Shown: positions 24,391 to 34,085, numbered from the stretch's first letter. The stretch is DNA of 64,000 nt from Bacteroidales bacterium (GCA_024400665.1 JAKSML010000002.1:1-64000), one strand, 5' to 3'. The notes: generated from the sequence alone by a model not told the origin. A program made the numbers and translations.

Positions 24391-25128
24391 ATGAAGAACA
24401 GAAAGAAACATATCATCACGCTAATCGGCATCGTAGTGCTGCTGGTACTCGTCGTGATGGCCAATATCTGGCGACATCGGTCGTTGGTCCACGGCGTCCG
24501 CGTCGAGATCGACTATATCGACACCGACACGCTGATCACCCCCGAACAGGTTGCTGCCATCATTCGCGACTCCTTGCCGCAACTCACTGAGACTACGCTG
24601 CGCAATGTCAATCTGGAGGCTGTGGAACAAGCCGCCAGCACGTCGCCCTACCTCTCACAATGCCAGGCCAGCACCTCCATCGGCGGCGATGTCGTCCTCT
24701 ACGCTCGCCAACGCAGACCCGTCGTCCGCATCTGTTCTTCAAAAGAGGAATACTATCTCGACGACCATGGCTACAAACTGCCCGAGAGCCGCACAGGATA
24801 CGCCAACGTAATCGTGGCCAGCGGCAACCTCAACAAAGGCATCAAAGAGATCTGGACACTGGCAGCATATCTCGACAGCCATAGCGACATCGCACCGCTG
24901 TTCGACCAGATCTACCGCGACAGCCATGGCGACCTCTACCTTACCCCCAAGCTGGGCAGCCATGTGGTGCAGGTGGGCGACACCTCCAACCTCGACCAGA
25001 AATTCTACAATCTCATGGCGCTCTACACACGAGGGCTGCCCCAAGCTGGATGGGAGACCTACAGCCAGGTAAGCCTCAAATACAACAAACAGGTGGTCTG
25101 CACCAAACGCGAAGGAAAGACTCAGTGA
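24391..25128 (+). CDS. ftsQ: Cell division protein FtsQ-like
   Basis: 245 residues: short basic cytoplasmic N-terminus (KNRKKH), one membrane helix ('IITLIGIVVLLVLVVMANIW', about 8-27), then a POTRA-like and beta domain in the periplasm. The sequence 'VRVEIDYIDTDTLITPEQV' is the expected FtsQ/DivIB start after the membrane. Position between murC and ftsA supports the call. It anchors the FtsQ-L-B type complex that licenses septal synthesis. An 86-nt spacer before it contains intergenic-repeat sequence (AATAATGAATAATTAGCCG). Confidence 0.88.
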   Translation: MKNRKKHIITLIGIVVLLVLVVMANIWRHRSLVHGVRVEIDYIDTDTLITPEQVAAIIRDSLPQLTETTLRNVNLEAVEQAASTSPYLSQCQASTSIGGDVVLYARQRRPVVRICSSKEEYYLDDHGYKLPESRTGYANVIVASGNLNKGIKEIWTLAAYLDSHSDIAPLFDQIYRDSHGDLYLTPKLGSHVVQVGDTSNLDQKFYNLMALYTRGLPQAGWETYSQVSLKYNKQVVCTKREGKTQ

Positions 25129-25219
25129 CTCCTCCCCTGACAGCTACGCAAAAGCATGGTTCGAAGGACCTTGCGACCACAAAGAATAAAAAAGAATAGT
25201 AACAAAAAAATATAATAAT

Positions 25220-26638
25220 ATGACAAACAACCCATCCAATGGCTCCAGGTCCAACCTGGTCGCAGGTCTCGACATCGGCACCACCAAGATCGCTTGCTTC
25301 ATTGGCGAACGAGCTGAGAGCGGCAAATACCGTATCATCGGCTATGCCAAGACCGAATCCGTCGGCGTGGTTCACGGCGTCGTCAAAAACATCATCGATA
25401 CGGCCAACAGTATCAAAATTGCCGTCACCGAAGCCTCCGAGATGGCAAAAGTCCCTATCTCTGAGGTTTATGTCGGCATTGCTGGACAGCACATCAAGAG
25501 CGGCACCAACCGTGGCAGCATCATGATTCCCGAGAATCACGACCAAATCGAGCCTGCCGACATCCAGCGTCTCATCGACGACCAGTATCACATCATGCTC
25601 GAACCCGGCGAGGACATCATCCACGTCTTCCCGCAGGACTATTTCGTCGATAACGAGCTCCTCGATGCCGACATCGACCCTGTCGGCGTGGCGGGCAAAT
25701 GCCTCATGGCCAACTTCCACATCGTGACGGGCAACAGCAACAACATCAAGTACATCCGTCGTGCTGTCGAGATGGCTGGCCTCACCATCTGCGGCGTCGT
25801 CCTCGAGCCCGTCGCCTCGGCCTATGCCGTCCTCAACGACCTCGACCGCTCTGCTGGCGTCACCCTCGTCGATATCGGCGGCGGCACCACCGATATCGCC
25901 ATCTTCAAAGACCACAACATCCGCCACACCTCCGTCATTCCTCTGGCAGGCAACTCCATCACCAACGATATCCGCGACGGCTGCCACATCCTCAAGCACC
26001 AGGCCGAAAGCCTCAAGACCAAATTCGGCTCCTGCGTCCCCGCCGCTGTCAATCAGGACGATATCATCTCCATCCCCGGCATCCGCAACCAGCCTGCTCG
26101 CGAAATCGGCGTCAAGACGCTCGCTGGCATCATCAAGGCCCGCACCCAGATGATTCTCGACATGATAAGCTTCGAAATCGAGAACTCCGGCTACAAAGAC
26201 AGCCTCCTCGCTGGCATCACCCTCACGGGCGGCGGCTCTCAGCTGAAGAACATCCGCGAATACTGCGAGTTCCTCACTGGCATCGACACCCGCATCGGCA
26301 TCCCCAACGAGCATCTCGAGCCTCAGGGCGGAGTCTCACCCGACGAGCTCTCCCACCCCATGTATTCCACTGGCATCGGCCTCGTCATCTATGGTATCAT
26401 CGAGAGAGAGAAAGCCGCTGAGAAAGCCGCTGAGAAGGCAGCCGAAAAAACTGCCGAGAAAGCCAAGCACGTCGAACCCGAAGCACAGCCCGAGCCCGAG
26501 ACGAACGACGCCGCTGAGGAAAAGGACGAGCCCAAAGCCAAACGCCAGAAGAAGGCTCCTCGCACCGACAAGAACCTCAACGACATCTTCAAGAACTGGG
26601 TCACCAAAATCTTCGAAGACGACGACCTCGCCGAATAA
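25220..26638 (+). CDS. ftsA: Cell division protein FtsA
   Basis: 472 residues of the actin/Hsp70 fold. It polymerises at the membrane and tethers FtsZ. Motifs: 'VAGLDIGTTKIACFIGE' (phosphate 1), 'VTLVDIGGGTTDIAIFK' (phosphate 2) and 'GITLTGGGSQLKNI' (adenosine). After the fold comes a highly charged linker from about residue 393, with repeated E-K-A-A/E-K-A-T units and then Glu/Pro-rich sequence, and a final amphipathic helix ('LNDIFKNWVTKIFEDD') that should be the membrane-targeting sequence. The linker is long compared with proteobacterial FtsA but of a kind seen in Bacteroidota. Confidence 0.95.
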   Translation: MTNNPSNGSRSNLVAGLDIGTTKIACFIGERAESGKYRIIGYAKTESVGVVHGVVKNIIDTANSIKIAVTEASEMAKVPISEVYVGIAGQHIKSGTNRGSIMIPENHDQIEPADIQRLIDDQYHIMLEPGEDIIHVFPQDYFVDNELLDADIDPVGVAGKCLMANFHIVTGNSNNIKYIRRAVEMAGLTICGVVLEPVASAYAVLNDLDRSAGVTLVDIGGGTTDIAIFKDHNIRHTSVIPLAGNSITNDIRDGCHILKHQAESLKTKFGSCVPAAVNQDDIISIPGIRNQPAREIGVKTLAGIIKARTQMILDMISFEIENSGYKDSLLAGITLTGGGSQLKNIREYCEFLTGIDTRIGIPNEHLEPQGGVSPDELSHPMYSTGIGLVIYGIIEREKAAEKAAEKAAEKTAEKAKHVEPEAQPEPETNDAAEEKDEPKAKRQKKAPRTDKNLNDIFKNWVTKIFEDDDLAE

Positions 26639-26841
26639 AAACGCTCCTCTATCGACAAAATAAAATTGCAATTTTCAGCCCAAGGAATAGACCCAAATAC
26701 GCACTTGTTCATAACCTGTTGAAAAAAAGACGATATAAGTATGATTTTATTTGAGAATAAAATTGTAATTTTATAAATTCAAATATTACACCAAGAAGAA
26801 GACATTTACATATATATCAATATCTTAGAAGAATAAGCACC
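26639..26841. other. AT-rich spacer before ftsZ
   Basis: 203 nt, the largest gap inside the dcw cluster. TAATTTTA occurs at about 26766-26773 after an A-rich stretch and could be a secondary promoter for ftsZ. No gene is visible. Confidence 0.4.
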
Positions 26842-28524
26842 ATGGACGAGAACACTAATTCCACATTATTAGCCTTCGATTGCCCTCAAAATCAGTCCTC
26901 CTACATCAAGGTTATCGGCGTAGGCGGCGGCGGCAACAATGCCGTCAACCACATGTTTCGCAAAGGCATCACAGGCGTTGATTTCATCGTCAGCAACACC
27001 GACATGAAGGCCCTCAACGGCAGTCCTGTCCCCAATAAGCTGGTGCTCGGTCATGAAGGCCTCGGCGTAGGCGGCAGACCCGAACGCGCCAAAAAGGCCG
27101 CAGAAGAGAAGGAAAAGGAAATCCGCGACCTCCTCTCTCAGAACACCAAGATGGTCTTTATCACTGCCGGCATGGGTGGCGGCACTGGCACTGGCGCCGC
27201 TCCCGTCATCGCCCGCATCGCCAAGGAAATCGAACTCAACTCCGAAGACGACGACATCCCCGGCAAGATCCTTGTCGTCGCCGTCGTCACCACTCCTTTC
27301 AAGTTCGAAGGCACGCACCGCCTCCGTCAGGCTCAGGAAGGCGTGAACGAGCTCCGCAAATACGTCGATTCCATCCTCGTCATCAATAACGAGAAGCTAC
27401 GCAGCTACGGCAACCTCATCATGTCCGAAGCCTTCTCTATGGCCAACGACGTGCTGCTCACTGCCGTGAAAGGCATAGCCGAAATCATCACCCTCAACGC
27501 CACCATCAACATCGACTTCCGCGACGTCCACACCGTCATGGAGAACAGCGGCACCGCCCTCATGGGCATCGGCCAGGGCACCGGCGAAGACCGCGCCCAG
27601 AAAGCCGTCGAAGAGGCCACGACCTCCGTGCTGCTCGACGACAACGACATCACCGGCGCCAAGGATGTCCTCCTCTACTTCTCTTGCGGCAGAGAGCAGG
27701 AAATCTCTATGGACGAAGTCGGCCTCGTCACCGACTACATCAACCAGAAGACTGGCAGCTTCGACACCAACGTCATCTTCGGCATCGGCTACGACGACAA
27801 CCTCAACGACGAAATCAAGATCACGCTTATCGCCACCGGCTTCAGCCAGAAGAGCGAGAATGTCGCCCTCGGCGGTCAGGTCAGAGACGTGCCTACGTTG
27901 CCCAAGCCCGACGCTCCCTCGACACATCCTGGCGATACAACCCGCTCCACCGAACCAGGCTCCAGCCAGACAGTCCCCCCTTCCAACCCGACCACTAGCG
28001 ACAACACGAAGGATTCTGGAGCCTCTTCCAAGCCCCATGTCATCCCACTCTACAGCGACCAGGAGTCCCGCCCCACTCGCAAAGAGCCCGAGAACGACAG
28101 TCTCGACGGCATCCAGATTATCAGCCATAACGGCAACGCAACGCAGCCCGCAGCCCCGCAGCCCGCTCCCACACCTGCTCCTGCTCCTGCCGTACAAACC
28201 ATCGAGACCCCGCGTCCCTCCACAGCGCCCATCACAAGCGTCTCGCAGCATTCCTTCCAGTCCTCCAATGTCTCCGTACAGCAGCATACGTTCACCCCTG
28301 AAGACATACAGGTCATGAACCGTGCCGACCGCATCAAAGCCTTGCACGACATGCTCCGCTACAACCCCAATGGTGCACAGTATATCGAGGCCATCGACCC
28401 CCTCACGCTCTCTGACGACAAGCTCTTCGTGACCACACCCTCCTCCGAATCCGACGCCGAAGCTTCCATGAATTCCGACGGCTCCATCCGTCCCAACCCC
28501 ACCCTCTACAAGCTTCCCGACTGA
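26842..28524 (+). CDS. ftsZ: Cell division GTPase FtsZ
   Basis: 560 residues. The GTPase domain (about 15-335) has 'IGVGGGGNNAVNHM', the tubulin signature 'GMGGGTGTGAAPVIA' and the T7-loop region 'NATINIDFRDVHTVM'. It forms the Z-ring. From about 345 to 490 there is a long, low-complexity Pro/Ser/Thr linker, then a conserved-looking segment 'NRADRIKALHDMLRYN' typical of Bacteroidota FtsZ, and a C-terminal peptide 'NPTLYKLPD' that replaces the familiar D-I-P-x-F-L-R of other bacteria and probably binds FtsA. It is the last dcw gene. Confidence 0.97.
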   Translation: MDENTNSTLLAFDCPQNQSSYIKVIGVGGGGNNAVNHMFRKGITGVDFIVSNTDMKALNGSPVPNKLVLGHEGLGVGGRPERAKKAAEEKEKEIRDLLSQNTKMVFITAGMGGGTGTGAAPVIARIAKEIELNSEDDDIPGKILVVAVVTTPFKFEGTHRLRQAQEGVNELRKYVDSILVINNEKLRSYGNLIMSEAFSMANDVLLTAVKGIAEIITLNATINIDFRDVHTVMENSGTALMGIGQGTGEDRAQKAVEEATTSVLLDDNDITGAKDVLLYFSCGREQEISMDEVGLVTDYINQKTGSFDTNVIFGIGYDDNLNDEIKITLIATGFSQKSENVALGGQVRDVPTLPKPDAPSTHPGDTTRSTEPGSSQTVPPSNPTTSDNTKDSGASSKPHVIPLYSDQESRPTRKEPENDSLDGIQIISHNGNATQPAAPQPAPTPAPAPAVQTIETPRPSTAPITSVSQHSFQSSNVSVQQHTFTPEDIQVMNRADRIKALHDMLRYNPNGAQYIEAIDPLTLSDDKLFVTTPSSESDAEASMNSDGSIRPNPTLYKLPD

Positions 28525-28566
28525 TTGGAAACCACCTGTTATTAATTTTCAATTATTCTTTATCAA

Positions 28567-29532
28567 TTGAAGAAAGACCTATCTATAAAAAAGATAAACA
28601 CCAAAGAGGCGGCTGGTAAAACATCTGCCTCTTTTTTCGGTATGCTCTGCGGCATCCTTGCCGCCGTGTGCTACGGCACCAACCCACTGGGCGCCCTCAA
28701 GCTCTATGAGCAGGGCATGCCCACGGGCAGCGTGCTCTTCTTCCGCTTCGGCCTGGCATGGATTATCATCGCCCTCGTCATGCTGTTCCGCAGCCTGCCG
28801 CGCAGCATCCACGGCCAGCCACACAAAGTTGCCAAAGAGACGCTCAAGGTGTCCCGCCGCGAGTTCGGAGCCCTCACCGCCCTCGGACTCCTCTTCACCG
28901 CCTCGTCGCTCACCCTCTACCTCAGCTTCCACCTCATGGACGCCGGCGTAGCCTCCACCATCCTCTTCACCTACCCCGTCATGACGGCCGTCATCATGGC
29001 CCTCTTCTTCCACGAGCGGGCAGGCTGGGCCACCATCGCCGCCATAGCCCTCTCCGTGCTCGGCGTCGTCCTCCTCTACTGGGGCGACGGCACCGCCACG
29101 CTGCCCATCGTGGGCGTCATACTGGTGCTCCTCTCCGCCCTCACCTACGCCGTCTATATCATCGTGGTGAACAAGAGCAACCTGCAGATGTCATCCTTCA
29201 AAATCAACTTCTTCGTGCTGCTCTACTGCGCCTTGGGCATGCTCGTCTATTCCTTTGCCTCGGGACAGCCCCTCACCCTGCCGCAGAACGGCACAAGCTG
29301 GTTCTATGTAGGCTGGCTTGCCATCGTGCCCGCCATCATGGCCCTCGTGCTGATGGTCTATGCTGCCAAATACGTCGGTTCCACCACCACCGCCATTCTC
29401 GGCGCCCTCGAACCCCTCACCGCCGTGCTCATCGGCATCTTCGTCTTTGGCGAAAGCTTCACGCTCACCCTCGCCATAGGCATTGCCCTCATCCTCATCG
29501 CCGTCACCATCATCGTGACTAAAAAAACGTAA
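28567..29532 (+). CDS. DMT-superfamily (EamA) transporter
   Basis: 321 residues with ten predicted membrane helices in two EamA halves (first about 24-155, second about 172-320), the layout of drug/metabolite exporters. Typical pieces are 'GTNPLGALKLYEQGMP', 'YLSFHLMDAGVASTILFTYP' and 'LGALEPLTAVLIGIFVFGE'. Substrate unknown. The long form starts at TTG 28567; an ATG at 28642 (MLCGILAAVCYG) directly precedes the first helix and may be the true start. Confidence 0.88.
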   Translation: MKKDLSIKKINTKEAAGKTSASFFGMLCGILAAVCYGTNPLGALKLYEQGMPTGSVLFFRFGLAWIIIALVMLFRSLPRSIHGQPHKVAKETLKVSRREFGALTALGLLFTASSLTLYLSFHLMDAGVASTILFTYPVMTAVIMALFFHERAGWATIAAIALSVLGVVLLYWGDGTATLPIVGVILVLLSALTYAVYIIVVNKSNLQMSSFKINFFVLLYCALGMLVYSFASGQPLTLPQNGTSWFYVGWLAIVPAIMALVLMVYAAKYVGSTTTAILGALEPLTAVLIGIFVFGESFTLTLAIGIALILIAVTIIVTKKT

Positions 29533-29707
29533 ACCGTGAAATAGAGAATAATGAATACAGAATAATGAATATAGAGTAATAAGTATTTACGGCCACCTCC
29601 CCCACTCATTATTCATTATTCATTACTCAACCGGCCACCGCCCCACTCATTATTCATTATTCATTACTCATTATTAATTATTCATTACTCATTACTCAAA
29701 AACGAAC
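29533..29707. repeat. Tandem CATTATT-type repeats between the transporter gene and mnmA
   Basis: Built of repeated ATGAATA / CATTATT units. A longer unit (CCCACTCATTATTCATTATT plus CATTACTCA) appears twice, separated by ACCGGCCACCG. Similar TGAATAAT tracts lie after murC (24304-24345). Unit lengths and spacing are irregular, so it is not a CRISPR. Confidence 0.75.
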
Positions 29708-30784
29708 ATGACCATAGCTGCATTAGTATCAGGAGGCGTCGATAGCTCCGTCGTCGTTCATCTGCTCAAAGAGCAGGGCTACGACCCTGCCATCTTCTAC
29801 ATCCGTATAGGCATGGAAGACGAAGAAGGCTACATCGACTGCCCCGCCGAAGAAGATATCGAGATAACCTCCTACATCGCACGCAAGTACGGCTGCCGTT
29901 TCGAGGAGGTCAACCTCCACAAAGAATACTGGGAGAACGTCGTCTCCTACACCATCGACTCCGTCCGTCGCGGCCTCACCCCCAACCCCGACATCATGTG
30001 CAACAAGCTCATCAAGTTCGGAGCCTTCGAGCAGCGTTGCGGCAAGGACTTCGACCGCATCGCCACAGGCCACTACGCCACCACCGACACCTTCGACGGC
30101 GCCGCCTTCCTCGCCACCGCCAAAGACCCCGTCAAGGACCAGACCGACTTCCTCTCGCAGCTCAACTTCAAGCAGATCTCCAAGCTCATGTTCCCCATCG
30201 GCCACCTCATGAAGAGCGAGGTGCGCGATATTGCCCACGCCGCCCACCTCCCCAGCGCCGACCGCAAAGACTCGCAGGGCATCTGCTTCCTCGGCAAGAT
30301 TAACTACAACGACTTCATCCGCCGCTATCTTGGCGAGAAGGAGGGCAAGATTGTCGAACTCGAAACAGGCAAAATCCTCGGCACCCACCGCGGCTATTGG
30401 TTCCACACCATCGGACAGCGCAAAGGCCTCTTCCTCAGCGGCGGCCCCTGGTTTGTGGTGAAGAAGGACATCGAGGAGAACGTCCTCTACGTCTCACAGG
30501 GCTACGACCCCGCCGCCCAATACGGCAACGAGGTCAACCTCGCCGGATTCTACTTCCTCAGCAAGGACATCTGGGGCGAGCGACTCGACCGCGGCGAGAG
30601 CATCGACGTGAAATTCAAGATACGCCACACCCCCGAGTTCAACCAAGGCCACCTCTCACGCACCCCCGACGGCTACCGCATCCTCTCCGACAGCCGCATC
30701 CAAGGCATCGCCGCCGGACAGTACGCCACCATCTACGACAACGACGCCCACCTCGTCGTAGCCTCCGGCATGATCACCCTGTAG
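29708..30784 (+). CDS. mnmA: tRNA-specific 2-thiouridylase MnmA
   Basis: 358 residues. Makes 2-thiouridine at the wobble position of tRNAs for Lys, Glu and Gln. The PP-loop '[13 protein letters not shown]' activates the uridine with ATP; the catalytic cysteines are in '[13 protein letters not shown]' and '[12 protein letters not shown]'. Also present are 'RIATGHYA', '[10 protein letters not shown]' and the central domain '[15 protein letters not shown]'. Starts directly after the repeat tract. Confidence 0.96.
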   Translation: MTIAALVSGGVDSSVVVHLLKEQGYDPAIFYIRIGMEDEEGYIDCPAEEDIEITSYIARKYGCRFEEVNLHKEYWENVVSYTIDSVRRGLTPNPDIMCNKLIKFGAFEQRCGKDFDRIATGHYATTDTFDGAAFLATAKDPVKDQTDFLSQLNFKQISKLMFPIGHLMKSEVRDIAHAAHLPSADRKDSQGICFLGKINYNDFIRRYLGEKEGKIVELETGKILGTHRGYWFHTIGQRKGLFLSGGPWFVVKKDIEENVLYVSQGYDPAAQYGNEVNLAGFYFLSKDIWGERLDRGESIDVKFKIRHTPEFNQGHLSRTPDGYRILSDSRIQGIAAGQYATIYDNDAHLVVASGMITL

Positions 30785-31361
30785 CCGCCCAAGCCAGCAG
30801 CCGAACACCCCATTCGACTCATTCGATTCATTCGACTGCCCAAGCCGCCCCACATACACAGACACACACACCAAGTTTGTCACTCACAAATATCCAACAG
30901 CCCCCTCAAGCAGAGGAGGGCTTAGCCGCTCATCACCCGCCCTCCAAATGTTAAAAACGGAAGCCTCGCTCAGGCTCCGCCCAAGCTGATGGTGAGGCGT
31001 GCTGTTGCTCCGCCATTGCTCCACCCGCGGAGCGGAGTTAGAGCGGAGCTAAGGCGAAGCTAAGGCGGAGCTAAAGCGGAGCTAAGACAGCGGTAGAAAA
31101 AGCTTTCGGAAGGGTTTTTAAGGCATCTTTCTATTAGTAATTATTAACACAAATGTTAAATCGCAGCCTTTTTAAAGAAACCCAAATCTCCGTGAATCGG
31201 CCATGAATTTTCTCATGAATTATGGCTGTGTCGCACACGCTACAATACGATGGATGGTTGAATTTTCTCACACGAAGAGTAAAAGATGAATTGCGAATGG
31301 AGTTTGACGTAGTTGTCGTATTTTCATTTCACTAATCACGATCACAGTCCGCTAATAAATA
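30785..31361. other. Non-coding region after mnmA with GCGGAGCTAAGG tandem repeats
   Basis: At 31027-31087 about five degenerate copies of a 12-nt unit (GCGGAGCTAAGG and variants) lie in a row. Around them are AAATGTTAAAAACGG (30947 onward) and AAATGTTAAATCGC (31149 onward), words that also bound the palindromic element near 60.6-60.8 kb. ATGAATTTTCTCATGAATTAT near 31204 resembles spacer motifs at 8.99 and 60.9 kb. No gene is supported. Confidence 0.6.
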
Positions 31362-31620
31362 ATGGTTTACGGCTGTGCAGCCACCTTCGCTGACGTTTTA
31401 CGTTCTGGACTCATGAACAAAATTCTTGGACGCTTCGTTACAAACATCAGCACGGCACAAGACCGCGAAAAAAACGCAAGCAGCACCATCTCTTCGCGTT
31501 CTTGTGCCGTATTTGCAGCACTTTCTTTAATCTTACAAAAACGTAGCATACATGCCTTATATCTTCTATCCTTTGCGTGGGCTTTACCATTATGAGGTCT
31601 CTGTGAAAAAACAGCCACTA
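31362..31620. other. Structured element with overlapping antisense open frames
   Basis: A 17-bp stem with one mismatch (31453-31469 with 31493-31509; arms contain CGGCACAAGA and TCTTGTGCCG) sits in the middle of two opposed open frames of 77 and 83 codons. The minus-strand frame would read '...VTKRPRILFMSPERKTSAKVAAQP'. Neither frame has a good start signal. A conserved structured RNA or a decayed mobile piece is more likely than a protein gene; I cannot decide which. Confidence 0.4.
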
Positions 31621-31716
31621 TATGGAACAGAACCTATATTTTTCAACTGGATTCAACATTGTAAAAAACAGAAATAAAATAAGATAATATATGTATTTAC
31701 AACATTAGATATGGCG

Positions 31717-31831
31717 TTTTCGCTTTTCTTAGGAAATATCCTGAAAAGAGAAACAATAAAAATAGAGATTTGCCGTTATCTATAAAATCACAAGAATAAA
31801 GACATATTGATAAAGCCTTTTCGCTTTTCTT
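31717..31831 (+). promoter_or_regulatory. Direct repeats upstream of the MNT/HepT pair
   Basis: TTTTCGCTTTTCTT occurs at 31717-31730 and again at 31818-31831, 101 nt apart, the second copy ending 15 nt before the MNT start. Toxin-antitoxin operons are often autoregulated through such repeats; that role is inferred here. Confidence 0.4.
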
Positions 31832-31846
31832 TACAACATACGTGTT

Positions 31847-32149
31847 ATGCCCGATCAATCAATTATAGATATCATACGCGAGTATTTCTCCACCCAACCC
31901 ATCTTGAGGGCTTGGATCTTTGGGTCTTATGCTCGAGGCGAACAAACACCGGATAGCGACATCGACATTCTTGTCGATTTTGACCATCAGAATGCAAGAA
32001 TCACGCTTTTTACATTGGTCGAAATTGCAGACACCTTACGAGAAAAAACCTCCAAGGAAATAGATTTAGTGGAAAATGGCAGGTTGCTGCCATTTGCACA
32101 AAGAACGGCCGATAACGACAAACTTCTGATATATGAGAGAGCAAATTAA
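31847..32149 (+). CDS. mntA: MNT-type nucleotidyltransferase antitoxin
   Basis: 100 residues, a minimal nucleotidyltransferase. The active-site motif is 'FGSYARGEQTPDSDIDILV' (G-S-x-x-R-G...S-D-I-D). In characterised MntA/HepT pairs this enzyme transfers AMP groups onto a tyrosine of the HepT toxin and so silences it. It overlaps the HepT gene by 17 nt, which ties the two together in translation. AT-rich relative to mnmA upstream. Confidence 0.88.
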   Translation: MPDQSIIDIIREYFSTQPILRAWIFGSYARGEQTPDSDIDILVDFDHQNARITLFTLVEIADTLREKTSKEIDLVENGRLLPFAQRTADNDKLLIYERAN

Positions 32150-32480
32150 AGACGCAGGACGAATAGAGCACATAGCGATAGCTATAAACTACATACTTTC
32201 GTTTGTCAAAAATAAGACAAAAGAGGATTTCCAGACAGACAAGATGTTGTTCTTTAGCGTGGTGAAGAATCTTGAGATTATAGGCGAAGCCGCATACAAA
32301 CTCACCAACGAATTTAAAGAATCGCATCCTGACATTCCTTGGAAACTAATCATCGGAATGCGACACGTTTTAGTGCATGACTATTACAATATTGATGAGA
32401 TTACAGCGTGGAATACTGTGCAAGATTGCATCATCCCTCTTCAGCACCAAATAACGGCAATACTAAACCAAGAAAATTAA
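32133..32480 (+). CDS. hepT: HepT-family RNase toxin
   Basis: 115 residues of the HEPN fold. The catalytic R-x4-H-x-Y motif is present as 'RHVLVHDYY' (about residues 77-85), where the Tyr is the residue modified by the partner MNT protein in known pairs. The preceding helix 'LEIIGEAAYKLTNEF' is typical of the family (formerly DUF86). Intact and overlapping its antitoxin, so the pair is probably functional. Confidence 0.9.
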   Translation: MREQIKDAGRIEHIAIAINYILSFVKNKTKEDFQTDKMLFFSVVKNLEIIGEAAYKLTNEFKESHPDIPWKLIIGMRHVLVHDYYNIDEITAWNTVQDCIIPLQHQITAILNQEN

Positions 32481-33022
32481 ACTTATCATCTCGAATTTTC
32501 AGAGGTCTGATGCAATTTGACCCATACGCCCATCATGAGGGTGAGAGCAGAATGCAGAATATGTATATTTTGATGATTTATTGATGGTTCTAGAGAATAT
32601 AAGTGATTGATACAAATTTCAGCCACAGCTAATATTGAATATCACAACTAACTAGAAATTTATTTTCTCACGAGCACTTCACAATGCAAACAATGCACAG
32701 AATAAGGCAATGAGATTCAATAAATAAGGGATTATTATAATGATTATCCGCAACGAGGTGATAGTGTCAGCAAAATATCTCCTTAGCCTTATCCCCTCCC
32801 GAAGGGGGAAGACTACTTCCCCTCGATAGAGGACTTTATTTCTTGCCGTCAGGCAACCTTTTCAAACATTCGCCTATATGCGGATATTCGTTATAACTTA
32901 TACGACATGGGATTCTCAAGGTATCAATAGCATTAGAGGTGCCTTACGATAAAAATATCATAAGAGAATATCATTGGCATTGAATTTTTGAGTTTTAGAT
33001 GTTGATATCAAATATTAGCATC
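32481..33022. other. Non-coding region before the recombinase gene
   Basis: About 540 nt, AT-rich. At 32805-32822 GGGGAAG-ACTA-CTTCCCC forms a stable hairpin, part of a local CCCTCCCGAAGGGGG stretch. I see no gene, tRNA or clear attachment site. Confidence 0.5.
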
Positions 33023-33994
33023 ATGAAAAGACAAGACACAAAAAACGCCGTCAGCCGACGCACAGCGTCGTCCGACAGCCCCCTCTTCTCCGACCTCCTA
33101 AGACGGCGGCGCAAGTGCACCTCGCAGGCCACCCGCGCCATCGACCACGCCCTCCTCAGCCGTATCGAAGCCCTCGGCGGCGGAAACGTCCGCGCCGCCG
33201 ACATCAACACTGCCTTCTGCCGCAGGCTCTACCGCTCCATGGAGCACGACGGCCTCGCTCCAAACACCATCCGCACCTACATGTCCAACCTATGCACCCT
33301 CATGCGGATGGCTCGCGGCATCCGCCAGCCCAGCATGAAGCACATCATCCCGCCTCGCCAGTCCTCGCACAAGGAGGCTCTCTCTGCCGATGACGTAGCA
33401 CGCCTGCGCGCCACCCCCTGCCGACACCAGAGCACCGCCGAAGCCTTCTTCTTCGCCATGCAGACGGCGCTGCGCTACAGCGACGTGGCCACGCTGCGCT
33501 GGGGAGACCTATCTTGCATACGTGAGGGCTATGTGCTGCACAAAAAGATGGTGAAGACCGGCAAGACCGTTGAGGTGTTCCTCAACGAGACCGCCGTGGG
33601 CATACTGCGCCACAAGGACGAGCAGCAGCGCCTAAGACACGACAAGCTGCGCGGCAACCGCCTCGTCTTTCACGACCTCATGGCGTACAGCACCATCTGC
33701 AACGACCTTGACAAATGGGGACGGGAAAGCCAGATCAGCATCCCGCACCTCACCTTCCATGTAGCGCGACACACCTTCGCCTCCGTCACCTACGCAGCCG
33801 ACATCCCTCTATCCACCATCTCGAAGCTCTTAGGCCATAGCAGCCTCCGCACTACCGAGAGCTACAAACACTCTTTTGCCAGCAACGAGCTGGAAGCCGT
33901 AGAGCGCATCAACAGCTACGGCATCCTAGATGGAGCCCCGACACAAGTGCCAGCCACCTGCGAGGCACCCCTTACGCACCGCCCAGTCGAATGA
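33023..33994 (+). CDS. Tyrosine site-specific recombinase
   Basis: 323 residues from the ATG at 33023 (an in-frame ATG lies at 32999). The N-terminal SAM-like domain contains 'LAPNTIRTYMSNLCTLMRMA'. The catalytic residues are visible: Arg in 'ALRYSDVATLRW', Lys in the following strand ('KMVKTGKT'), H-x-x-R in 'FHVARHTFAS', His in 'LLGHSS' and the nucleophile Tyr in 'TTESYKH'. It is the short Bacteroidales type related to phase-variation invertases and transposon integrases. Next to it lie the divergent lipoprotein units with a large inverted repeat, possible substrates. Codon use is GC-rich, like the core genome. Confidence 0.9.
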   Translation: MKRQDTKNAVSRRTASSDSPLFSDLLRRRRKCTSQATRAIDHALLSRIEALGGGNVRAADINTAFCRRLYRSMEHDGLAPNTIRTYMSNLCTLMRMARGIRQPSMKHIIPPRQSSHKEALSADDVARLRATPCRHQSTAEAFFFAMQTALRYSDVATLRWGDLSCIREGYVLHKKMVKTGKTVEVFLNETAVGILRHKDEQQRLRHDKLRGNRLVFHDLMAYSTICNDLDKWGRESQISIPHLTFHVARHTFASVTYAADIPLSTISKLLGHSSLRTTESYKHSFASNELEAVERINSYGILDGAPTQVPATCEAPLTHRPVE

Positions 33995-34085
33995 ATCGAA
34001 CGGCCACCTTCACGATGCAACATAAAAGACGAAGGACGGCAGAAAAGCCGTCCCTCGTCGTATATTGCTGTATGCGGAATGCCGA

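Noticed and set aside
29533..29707. Possible CRISPR array
   Set aside because: Units are short, irregular CATTATT/ATGAATA words without constant-length unique spacers, and no cas genes are near.
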